Shown here piece after piece: positions 22,301-34,400 of a stretch of DNA of 64,000 nucleotides. How positions within the stretch are numbered: the stretch's first letter is position 1; every line of letters begins with the position of its first letter. Under the pieces are notes generated by a model that saw only the letters and a list, made by a program, of their open reading frames with translations, did no database searches and was not told where the DNA came from. A program made the position numbers and the translations under genes. The DNA comes from Capitulum mitella (lineage: Eukaryota; Arthropoda; Thecostraca; Pollicipedomorpha; Pollicipedidae): positions 2,108,001-2,172,000 of the forward strand of contig CP099840.1 of NCBI GenBank assembly GCA_030062745.1, read 5' to 3'.

Positions 22301-25300
22301 CGGTAACGCTGTCGTCCTGTGACCTCAGTCCGCGCGCTGGCCAGCTGTCCGCTGGTGGCGCTGGCCGGGTTCGACCCGCCGCCAGCTCCGCCGCCGTCGG
22401 CGGCCCCGGCCGGCCCGGCGGCGGCCGACGCGGCGGCGGCCGGGGCCGTCTCGGTGCCGGCCAGCCCGTCGCGCGAGGTGCCGGCGCTGTGCGCGCTGCT
22501 GCAGCAGACGGCCGCCGGGCTCGAGCAGCGCTTCCAGTCGAGCGGCTCCGGCTCGCGGCGCGGCTCCCGGCGCGCCTCGTTCTTCTCCTGCAAAGGTGAC
22601 CGCCGGCGCGCGCGCGCCGCTGCAGACCGGCTTCCGTCGCGCACGGCCGTGGACGGCTCACGCTCGGTGTGTGCACCGCGCCGACCTCGGCGCTTCGGCC
22701 GGCGGCGGCCGGCTCCGGCGACTACCTCGGTGGCCGCGCGACGGCCGGCGCGCCCGGCGGCGCCGTCACCGGCGGCCGCCCGCCGCACCGCCCGACGAGC
22801 ACGGGCGCCGCGCTCGCCGGAACGGAGTGCAGCACGACCGGCGCTTCGCAGCTTGCTTCGCGAGACCGCCCGGCGAACCTGGGCGCGGCACCGCACCGCT
22901 TCGCCGTCCGGACCGGGGCTGAGGCCCGCATGGACTCGGCCAGTGCACGCGTACTGTTCCGCACGCCAGTCGGCTTCTGTGTCTGTGTCGCGTCGGCAGG
23001 ACGTGCCGACGGGGCCGCACCGTCCGTGGGACTCTTGTTTTGCCCGACGCGCGTTCTGTGGCTCCGTTCGACTGATGCAAGCTATTGCCTTTTTAGACCT
23101 GGCAATCGTTGCGAACAGGTTTTACAACGCACCAAATTGCTCTCCATCGGAAGCAGAAGCGCCGACAGCGCCAGCCGGCCGCAAAAACGCGTCGACGCGT
23201 CGACGCCGTCGGCGCCGTTGGGAGCGCTCCAGCCGCGGTCGTCGCCGGTGCCGGCGCGGCGCCGCCCCCTCCGTCGGCGCTCCTCGGCTGTTGTCGCGCG
23301 GCCGTGGCCGTCGGTGATCACTTCATTAAGCGCGATGGCCGGCTGAACGGGTCGCAGCCGCTGCTGATCTCTATGCCGCGGCCGTTAATGTCGCCCCGGG
23401 GCCGGCGACCGTCTGAATTACGCCGGCACCGAGGCCGGCCCGCGAATAACCGGCGGCGACGGCCGACGTTCCGGCCTGCGGCGCGGCCGACACGGCGGCG
23501 CCGCCACCGCCCGGCCGCGGACGGCGAGCGACGGCGACCGTCCGCGAGCGGCGCCTGCCGGGCAAGTGGAGTCTGCTGATTTTACTGCGGGACGTCGTCT
23601 TCAAGTGCAGTCTCATGCGTTACGTCTATGTAACTCACCATGTATGAACGTGAGTAAATTGTGTATCGCGGCCTGAATTCATATCCGTACACCAATGTTA
23701 AAAGCTCGCGTGATCAGCGCACATTGTTGGAGACTACTGTCGCTTGTTCTGTGTGTGAGCCATCTATTCGTCAATCGAAGGACATCGTGCTATTTTGCAT
23801 TCTCTTTGCGATATCTCCCAGCGTCGCTTGCATTATTCAGCATAAGCGAGAGCCATTTGTCATGCTTGCAGGCATTGTCCATTTTTAATGTTGCGGATAG
23901 TGGATTTTATTTCCATGAAGAAAAATGTGCCAAGCTGTTGAAAACCGTCCCATTTCCGTATTCATTTCGTAAACCTCTTGGTTTCCGTAGAATGTCTGAC
24001 TGTTGGAGCAAAGTCTTGCATGTCAAAACCGGAAACGAAATATTTTGGGCATTGCTATGCAAGTTTCACATCAGAAGCAGAAACGCTCCTTTTAGAACGA
24101 ATTCCTTTCCAAAAACTCGGAACTGGCGCGATTCGATTCGGCGTCAGACCTCCCTGCTTGACGGTTCCGAAGGCTAGTTCCGAAAGAAACGACTGTGTGT
24201 GGCAATGCGGACTCAGCAGCGTTGCACCAGCCAGACAGCATCTCTGCGGTCACTCTGCCTCTGTCACTCTGCCACGGTCACTCTGCCTCTGTCACTCTGC
24301 CACGGCCGCTCTGCCGCCTCACGCGCTGCGGCCGCTCGCTCAGCCGCGCCGGGCCGACCCGTCAGCCTGGCGTCACTGGACGGACTGAACGGATGGCGGC
24401 CGCTGGAGAGACAGGCGCCCAGTGTCGCCGCCGACGGCCGCCCACGGCGGCGCGGCGGCGGCCTCGCGGCACGAAAGGCGGCGACGGCGCCGGGCGGCGA
24501 GCCGGCCGTCCTTTGTTCCGGCTCTCCTGCCGGTGTTGACCGGGCGCCGCGTTATTGGGTCGCGGCGCGCTCAAACTCGAGGGCCGCGCCGCGAAAGGTG
24601 AGCGGCGGTGTTGACAGTGTAGCCGGCCGCCGTTAACAATTCAGCACGCTTTCGACTCTGCCGAGGGTCCCGCTGGGCGGCGCAGCTGGCGCGCCGGAGG
24701 CTGGGAGCCGCAGGCCCCATTTAGACGGCGACGGGAAAAACTTCGGCCGAAAGCGGGTCGGAAATCCTCTGGGGCTCGCTCTTGCCTCACTGTCCTGCGT
24801 TGGGTTTACGGTGCCGACGTACGCGAAAACAGAATGGTGGAGTGTGAATGTCAAAGTTTTACGACAGCTGCGTGGAAATTTCCGGGTTAAGAATGGTGCT
24901 GTCCGTGACAGGGTTCGTTGTTTTGCCACGCTTGAAACTCATCAGTGGAATGGTTTAGACTAGGTCCCTTACTGCGATACATAGTAATTTCTAAACGCGT
25001 TCTTTGCATTGCTTTATTTTATTTCATTTGCTTATGCATCTGTCTCCCGTTTTTTCACTTACGGTTGTCTGAAAGTTCGCCTAAACCTTTTAAATTTTAA
25101 ATGTGTCCTAATTTTCTTGTCTTCTGTGATGAGCTAACGGGAAAATCGATGCTGGAGTAAAGGGAATGCGTACAGATTGTTTTTAGTAATGTTTTGTCCT
25201 TAATGCATGACAGCTGTATTAAACATGCATTCATTTCCCTTGTCTAACCACGCACTGCACATCGTGTTTCCTTTTTGCATGCGGATTGGTTGGAAAATTT

Positions 25301-28300
25301 CTGGGGTGTATCGGCATGCCGTTGGAAAAAATATGTCGATCCAGGTTGTGGTTTGGATATCCAGAATTGGTGTTGTGTAAACAGCATCAGGCGGTACTCG
25401 CCATCAGTATGGCAGTATTTGCGAAGTTGGTGAGGTCAGAACTATTTTTGGTCGGTTTCTTTCCATGCAACATCATAAGCGTAGGAGTAGAAATGGGTTT
25501 TATTCTCTCCCGGGTTTTTGGTATGATTGCGGAAACAGCTTTCCTTGCGTCAGGAGAGGCTGGGTTTCAGATGTATAATATATGTATTAATATATGACTC
25601 AAAGTTTCTGTTCCAGGACCTCTCACTGTATGGATCCGAAACGATGAGTCAAATTGCAATGCACATGTTTCACGTGGAAAGCTAGGAATTCTTGACAAAA
25701 GCAATGCCCTTTTCTTCGTAATCATGGCAACACCGTAGACATAATGTTAGAGTTATCCGAAGTTGGTAGGATCGTCACTTTACCTGACCCAGGGGGTGCT
25801 ACGCATGCACCCAGCAAAGAAACATTTGAAGTATTTCAGCTGACGCACTATCAAACGTATCAGCAGACATCACACAGGTGACGTCACTACTGTGACCCCT
25901 GCGGTGATCTTGGGTGACCTCTGCGACGTCACCTGTTGCAGACGAGGAGGAGGAGGTGCAGCCGCGGGTGACTCAGCTCACCACGCAGCACAAGAACGCC
26001 ATCCGCGCCCTCAGGAAGGTCAGTGGACGAGTGGGCTCACGAACGAAGCTCCCGTCGGTATTTCGCCCATTCCGTGGCCCAAATCACTGCATAGAAGTGT
26101 CTGTACACACCATCTTCATGGAACACTGATTGGTTGGAATGGATGTCTAGGTGACTGGATTTACGAAGACATCACAACGTAATACGTCTTGTTACAATAC
26201 TACTACAATACTACTACAATTACTACACGTAATACGACGTCTTGATAGTATCAGATGGTTAAGAAAAAAACGGATTTCATTGTTTTTGGCAAGGATTGAG
26301 CCCTAAGTGGCGCAACCAGTCGGGATTTAAGACCCGAAGGCCAGAGATATTTGATGTGCTCGATGCTTCTCCCCGGACAAAATCATACCGCCTACGTTTC
26401 TCGTCCGTTGCTGCGCGCACAACGGGTAACGCAGCCACGAGATATTTGGGTACGTGTGTTCCACAGCCGTTGTTGTTCAGATGCCGCATATGTCTAGCAC
26501 ATCATAATAATCATAGCTCACGAGACCCTATTTAGTTTACTGCATTCCTAACTTTTAATAATGGTGATTTGCACGTGCTCAGTAAATTTCCACTTACGCG
26601 CGCGTTTTCACAAACGTTGCATTGTGCATAGCTCGGAGCGGACCGTGAAACAGAGGCGGAACAATCCACCGAAATATCATTACATAGTGCTTTTCTTAAT
26701 GGTGTGGGGGCAAGACGTCCTCTGTCCCGCACTGTGCGGCAATGACTGCTAGTGTTGTCAGTTAAACGAAAATAATTATACGAAAGATGACTTGGCCTAA
26801 GAGCTTAATCCCGGCGCCCTTGCCGCTGGACTGCAAGTGGGGATGCTCACTGTGCGTAGCATGAATATCAGGCAAATCCTTCAAATGCCGTACCGTTTAA
26901 CTATACTTCGCACTGGATTAAAACTTCTTCCATATTTAGTGTTGCGTCTCCTTATTTGTTTCTTTTTTAAATGAATCTGGCCCGAACTATCGTTCTGCAA
27001 GGGTGATTTTAGGGATTGGACGAGATGCTACGCAGAGCTTATTTGTTGCTCAAATGCAGTGAATCACTCGTGTGGTTTGCTGTCCGTCAGTCATCGTCCT
27101 AGGTTCAACAGCGTGTCGGCCATTTTCTTCGGTAGTCGCCCCCTGGTCTGCCTGAATTTATAGACGCTCTGGCCGTGTCCATCCGCTTATCGACCTCCCG
27201 TTCTTCAAAAGCTTTTAATTTCAGAATTTGGGTACGAGTATTTAACCGGAGTATCAGAATTTGTATTGTCCTGGGTACCATTAGGGGCTCTCAAATGGTC
27301 CGTTCCCGAGTTTCATCCATGTAACGGCTCCATGGCGGCTTTCTGAGTTTATGGAGGTCTCGAGCTTCCTCGGAGTGACTGCCCGTGATGAACAGTTTCA
27401 CAGTTCGTAATGTTGTTACTGTAGGGGAAATGGGACGGCTTCTGCGAACGCCAGAACCAAGTTTTCTTCTCACGCCATGACAGCTATTGCATCTGACTCT
27501 GCTTATCCGAATTTTATATTATCACACCAAGGGAAGGCCCACGGAGCAAACGTTTCCGTTTCCATCGAGTCCTGTTAAAAATGGTATTGATCGCTTAGCC
27601 TTTGACGCAATGTCTCAGAAATGGGCGTTTTTTCGTGCAAAGGCTTGCCACCCATCCTCAGTTGCCGCACCACTGCGTATGGCCCATCTTTTTCAGAAGT
27701 CATAAATAGACTTGTGGTTGAGCGTGAAGTAAGTAAGCTGAGAACCCGTCTTAAGTAATTATGGCAACGTCCTTTTGTGGTATATTATATCATAAACAGC
27801 GTAACGCTCGTCGAAAGTGACACAGGGTTTATGAAACGATGATCTGATGTGGTTCCTCAGCCTTACATTTACGCTTCGTTAACGCCGATTTTACCCTTTC
27901 ATCCGTTAGATAAAGTTTTTCGTAGCACGACGGAAGTTTCGTGAGGCTCTTAAGCCTTACGACGTTAAGGACGTTATTGAGCAGTACAGCGTCGGCCACG
28001 TGGACCTTATCAGCAGGGTCAAGGCTCTCCACTCCAGGTAGCGACCTCACTGCATGCGCGGGTGTATTTTGGTGTCGTTGCACGCTGCCGTAGGCGTCGC
28101 TCTAACTCTCCTGTCTTTTTCAGTCAGAGCTGGGTCTGTCTGCTCGTGTGTCGTGCTGTGCTGCTGGATCTGTCGCGCCTCTGTGCCGTAACCCCTCCGG
28201 AGCTATTCACACGCATCCTTTCCTGCCACGGGTCAGGTCCTGTGGTCTTTGACGTCGTGCCACGTCTATGTTTGCAGATAAAATTCCTAGTGGCTAAAAA

Positions 28301-31282
28301 GAAGTTTAAGGAGGCTCTGAAGCCTTACGATGTCAAGGATGTGATTGAGCAGTACTCCCAGGGACACACTGATCTGCTGGCGAGAGTGCGAGCGCTGCAT
28401 TCAAGGTAATCGCTGGGAGCCAACAGGAAACACCGCAAAACAGCCAGCCCGGCCATGGCAGGTCGCCCTCCTCGTGACGGTTATCAGGCCACGCATCAGG
28501 AGCAGAAAAAAACAGTTATGGGAATATTGGACAGCTTATTGTTTTAAATATTTTTGGCTTTGACCGTTATTTCGGAGGTTAAAACCAAAATTGTCCTGAT
28601 TAGCCTCGCTGAAGTAAATGGGCCAACACAACATGCTCTGGGGCCGTCCACAAATTATGTAATGCTGGGATGAAGGGGCGGGGGAGGAGGCGGGGAGCTG
28701 GCCAAGGCGTGACAAATCGTCACGACGAGGAGAGGGGGGGGGGGCTTTGGCACAGCGTTAAATAACCCTGCCACATCAAGGGAGAAAAGAACCTTGCAGC
28801 GTAAAAAGACATAAAGAGTCCTTTATGGCAAATCTTGCGATTCCAGTTTCTGTTTATGGACGATAGTAAACTAAAATAAGTGGTGCGCGATTCAGAATGT
28901 CAGGACTGACAAGCTGTGGTGTCTGCTGAGTGTCACGTAATTTTGGGAGTCGGGGTTTTGGCTGCCCGTTTCGTAGCGTTACAGGGGGTGGGAACGTTAA
29001 AAAGGAAAATGCGGCACATAATTTATGGACGGCCCTCGTTTGATAACAAACGCTACATTTTGTCATATTTTGTAGACAGTAATCCGTGGGAAAATCTGAA
29101 ACTGATTTATCCTAGACGACATTGGCAGGTTGATCGCTCTTCAACTCTTCCTACCGGAAATCAAAAGAAGGATTAGTTCTCAAAGAATTTCATCAAATCG
29201 CGTGTTGCTTCTACGCGACCTGACCTTAGAGCTGGATTCGGCGATTGGACAAAAACTGGGGAGCATCAGCGCTTTGAGGAATTTTCCCCACGCCAAGCTA
29301 TAGGCGTAAGGTCTAATCCGGTGAAAAATGAAAAAGGTGACGTGTTTCTGCGGCCCGAATCTGGCGGTGTCCATGCCTTTAACTGCAGCCTTTGCTTATG
29401 GAACTGCGGCAGAGGGTTTCATTTGACTCTCCGAAGAGTGGCGGACAGTGGGAATTACCACCACCAATCGCCAAGTCCGAACCAATGAAGCAATTTTAGA
29501 CATTCTCATGACCCGTGATGGAATGCTTTACCAGTTATCGTTTTCCCGTCTCTGCCATGGTCCACATGATTACTTTTGGTTGTTACGATCTGAAATGTGG
29601 TCATTCACGTACCTCCTTCGATAACTTAGGTGGCACTATCCTAAGGAGGTTTCTTGGTAAAACCACGGGGGCTTTAAAGTTGTACAGGTTAATCGCTGAC
29701 ACTCAAACGAAGCGACGCCTGACCTACAGTTTGTAAGAAGTAAAAAGAGAAGAGCATGCCCCACTTTCGAAAGGAAATAAAATATTCAAGAGTCAGGCAA
29801 CCCATTTGCGAGAGAAAAGGTATAGCGGGAGCGATAAAAAACAATGGCAACTTTCGAGCGGTGGCCTTTTACCACATACCTCATAAGGAACACGACACCC
29901 ACATTCCTAGCATCGTTCTTTCATGTGTGAAAAGCACTAATGTTTATCACACCACTGAAAACAACCAGGCTGTTGTTAACTATTTGTCTACTAGAATTAT
30001 GGGCGCACCGATTCCACGGCCACATGGCGCCCAAAACAACCAGGCTAGCAAATTATGTGTGTAGAAAGGCAGTGTTACCGCGCATTTAGACCCTAATGTT
30101 CGAGTACTGGAGTGCTGTTTTGGTAAGTGGTCAAGCTGTTACCGTAAGCGAACGACGAGCCTCGGCTGCTCGTGGCGGTCACTCTCCCAAAACAGGTTAG
30201 TCCCGCGGACCCCGCTTTTGCAGGGTTTCGGAATGGTTAACGCCTGTCGCCTTGTAAGCTAATACGAGCCGTGCATGTGGGAAGGGCCGAACTCTGACCG
30301 GTGGCTTGCGATGTTGTAGGGCTTACATCGATCGTGCATGCATATGCTGAAGAAACGTCCAGTGTATTTGTGTGCATGCATATGTGTGGAAGTGAGGCGG
30401 TGGATGTGGCCTAATTTCTCTGTCCTGTGTTTGGCCACTATGGCAGACGCTGTTTGGTTAGTATTTTAAACTGACGAGAAACGTTTCCATTAAACGAGCT
30501 GTCTTTAGGAAACATGATGCAGTGCAATTTCAAGTATTTACGCAGGGTGACGGTATTATCAGAATGGCAGTGTAAATTTCGCCATTGATCAGTCGCTAGA
30601 AAAGACCAATGTGTTAAGTTACCTCGCGAGCATCATTTTACGTTGTGACGTATAGATCAGTAGTTAACGATAGAACTGCGTCGCATCCTACAATGTTGTC
30701 AGCAGAGTAACTGTGTTCCGCCAGACGGTGCCGATTGTTATTCCGTGCCTCGCCCCGTTAGCCTAGGCTCTGTGTTATGATATGCGCCGTGGCCGTTTTC
30801 AGCATCGCACCTTGCCCCGCAGGGTGGACGTCATACTGGGAAAGCAGGGCTCGAAGGCTCGGGACGTGTACGACTCAAAAATCAGCCTCGCTTCCAGAGT
30901 GGTGAAAGTGGAGCGGCAGGTAAATGGACCGGGCGCCAGCGGGACGGGCTGGCCACGAGGCGCACCGTTGCTTCGCGCGATCGACAGGGGTGGAAATCGC
31001 GCCACCGCCTTTCGTCGCGTAACGCGAGGGATTAGACTGAGATCCGAGGCTGCCGTCCGCCGCCCGCGCTGGCGGCGTTGCGCAAGAGGTCCTGCTCGCG
31101 GCTGGCGCCGCACAGATGGTGATCGCAGTGGGAGCCAGGTGCTCAGGTCGGGTCGATGACGGGAATACGGGCGACCGAGGCCGGCGGGGGGTTAATATCT
31201 AGACGGCCGCCGGGCACGTGCGGCACTCGTCTTCTGTGAGCAGCACACGAGGCGTCCGGTGCATATTGCAGGCGTTGAGGTC

Positions 31283-31373
<91 letters not shown>

Positions 31374-31392
31374 AGGGAGGGAGGGAGGGAGG

Positions 31393-31488
<96 letters not shown>

Positions 31489-34400
31489 AAGAGAGAGAGA
31501 GAGAGGAGGGAAAAGGAGAGGGGGACTGAGGGCAATGGAGGCAAAAAGAGGAGCGAGAGTAACTGAGTTCACCATTCCATATAGACCTGTTTAGTAAAAA
31601 GACATCTCTGGGATGATTTTTTCCGAGTTTTTGCAAGCCAGTATTTGCCATCGCAAAACACTTCGTTGCTTCTAAAGCTGTTTAGCTTTTGCATTTAAGG
31701 ATTTATCCATTTCCTAACTGATGCATTCTGAGTGCGTTTCCAGAGTGTTTGCGGTTGAGATTCAACGTTAATTCATGAAAAGGGAAACAACGTTCCACCG
31801 CCTCACGGCACTGTGGTCCGCCGGCAGGTGGAGGACATCGAGACGAAGCTGGACCAGCTGCTGGAGATGTACGTGGAGGACCGGCGGCGGCTGCAGGCGG
31901 TGCTGCCGCCGTCGCCGCCGCCGCAGCCGCCGCCGGGCCGCGCCGAGCCGGCGCCGTCGCCTTCGCCGGCGGACAGTCCGCCGGTGCAGCCGCCCGGCTG
32001 CTTCCCGCTGCCCGGGCCCATGCCCAAGTCGATCCTGGTCGACAAGCAAGCGTCCGAGCCGACCACGCCCATCTACAAGCAGCAGCGGCTGCCGTTCATC
32101 GCGCGCGGCAACAGCGACGTGGCGCAGCGGGTCAAGAAGAAGGTCACGCTCAGGTCAGCCGCTCGCTCGCCGCCGCCGCCGGCCGCCGGCCGCGCTGGCG
32201 GCGATCTTTTCACAAAGGGTTTGGCGTTTTGTTGGAGGGACAGCAAGAGTTGGAATTGCCATCTACGTCAAATGCCCATTTTGTTTTTGTTTTTGTGGGA
32301 ATGAGGATGCGATCGACTGGGTGGCGCCGACTGGCAGCCGGTCTCAGACGGGAGTTTAATAAGACGATCTTTCTTTGCTTCAGAACATTATTGACTCCTA
32401 GCATGCGTGAAATGGCAGCTGAGTGGATTCGTTTTTCATCGCCACAGTGTGATTGAGAATAAGAAGCTGGCCTTAAATTTCCACGGATTCCTCATCGATG
32501 TAAAATCGCATGTAGAATCTGAAGCATGGCGTTTAGTATTTCCAGGTCTGTTTAGGTACGGTTTCGACCACATTTTAAGCATCTTGAGTCTGCTCGACTC
32601 TCGGCCCCTTGACAAACTCAGCCTTGGAATTTGTCAGTCAATAACAATTAACCACCTGCATTCATCGCAGGCCATCGCCACATTGCTTCTTAAAAGCAAC
32701 ATCCTAGTGCGCTTGAAGAGAAACGAAACACGAGGACGCATTTCCATGCCTAAAAGCGAACCTCGTCTGGGAATGGGTACGTTTCGTGAAAATGGCGTTT
32801 GCAGGATCATATTTCAGTACCCATTCAAGACCGCTTTGTTGCATTCCTACTTAAACCCAGTATCCAGCACCGCGTGCGTTTTATTTGTAATGGCCTCCGC
32901 TGTCAGCAAGATAACACGGACACACCAGCCCGTTAAGTTCGCGTACAAGATATTCACAGGCTGTCATTTTCAACAGGAAGAGGTACGACTCTTTCTAGTC
33001 AAATGATTGTTTGCATCACACCAACGACCTGCCTTGCTTATTTTATCCAGCAGTCAGTTTAAATGAGTATATTGGCTTTGTACCATGGTTGTCAGGGTCA
33101 CGAAAAGAGGAGGAATGAGGTTTTGGCAGAATTTGAAACGATTTTTCCAAGCAATGCTGTACGACTAATGCCAAAAACGAGCGAAAAATGGGGTATCGTT
33201 CCCCGACTCACTCGTTGCTCGTCCTCTGTAATTGACATGTCGGCACTGTAAAAACAACAGTATGGTAGCAGGTTTATTTCACGTTTTTGCGAAACCCCTT
33301 TTTAACATCTCATTTGGATATCAGTCACATCTGTTGACTTCCACAGATGTGAAAATATTGAGGTTATGTGCCAAGTTATTCCATGCGAACCACCGTTGCG
33401 AATGAATATAACAAGCGAGGCTGTTTCTCCACGCACTTTCTCCGGCAACGACCAGCGTTGGTTTATCAGAAAACCTCGGCAAATCTGTAACTCTCAGTGA
33501 GTCCATGCATTCGCTTCTGTCACATGCCGCATTGGGAATGCCATATAGTCTCCGAAAGGTCAATTCCTGTTTCAATAAGCTGCCATAAGAACAGACACGC
33601 CCCGAACCATGAATTCCTGTTTCAGCAAGCTGCCGCAAAAACAGACACATTTCCGGCGCCTCGAGGCATTGATCTAATTAGTTTGCATTCAGCGAGAACT
33701 CGATACACTGAGGAAGAAAAAGGATCTATGACGCCGGCTCCATTGAGTCATGAGCACGGGCCCCGGATTCAGGTCACCATAACCGCGCCTGCGAGACGCC
33801 CAGCAGGAACCCCTGAACGGAGAAAGCCAGCACCGGAGGCTCTCCGATGTCGCCGCTCACGGCGCATTCGATATCCGGCGAGTCTCTGGTCCAGGCAGAC
33901 CTCAAAGCAGCCTTCCGAGAAGCGCCGGGCTTGCGGCGAGCTGCATTTAGCCCGCTGCGAATCGGCGTCAGGCGAAGAGGGGGCGTTTATTCGCTTTGAT
34001 AAGTCCTGGAACGCTTCAGTACGGGTCTGGAGCGCCAGCCTGCGAACTTCGGCGACAGTCCGGAATGCGAGCGTTTCCCTTTCCGTCCGCTGCTGCGATT
34101 CGGTGAACCGCCTGATCAGCGCGTTGTGGGCGAATCCTTCCCAGGGTTCAAAGCGCTCAACTTTCCATGAAACGTTCACGTCAGGTTTAAGCGTTGCCTT
34201 GATCCACGTAATTGGTTTGGACCGTTCATAAGCAGATTTTCAGGGCTTGCAACTCATGTCAACCGCTACAAAAGTTGTAAACTGAGCCGTGCAAGCAGCT
34301 CATTAGAGATCTGCGAAAGTTTTTTTTCGGACAGCAGACCGGGTACCAGAGAACCGTATGCGCCCCGTGACTAATCTAGACACAACTATCACCGCCTTGA

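Noticed and set aside
22319-23317. 332-residue open frame beginning before the Ala/Pro-rich exon
   Set aside because: Only 22329-22595 is KCNQ exon. The rest is open because the intron is extremely GC-rich, and frames are equally open on the other strand.
31192-31651. Ser-Leu and Arg-Glu repeat proteins on both strands
   Set aside because: Translations of the GA microsatellite.
32407-33006. 199-residue plus-strand frame starting at GTG
   Set aside because: No recognisable motif, no ATG at its start and no splice-site support; kept only as an intronic open frame.
33497-34231. 244-residue plus-strand frame
   Set aside because: No domain recognised; it overlaps a more protein-like minus-strand frame, and neither has support.
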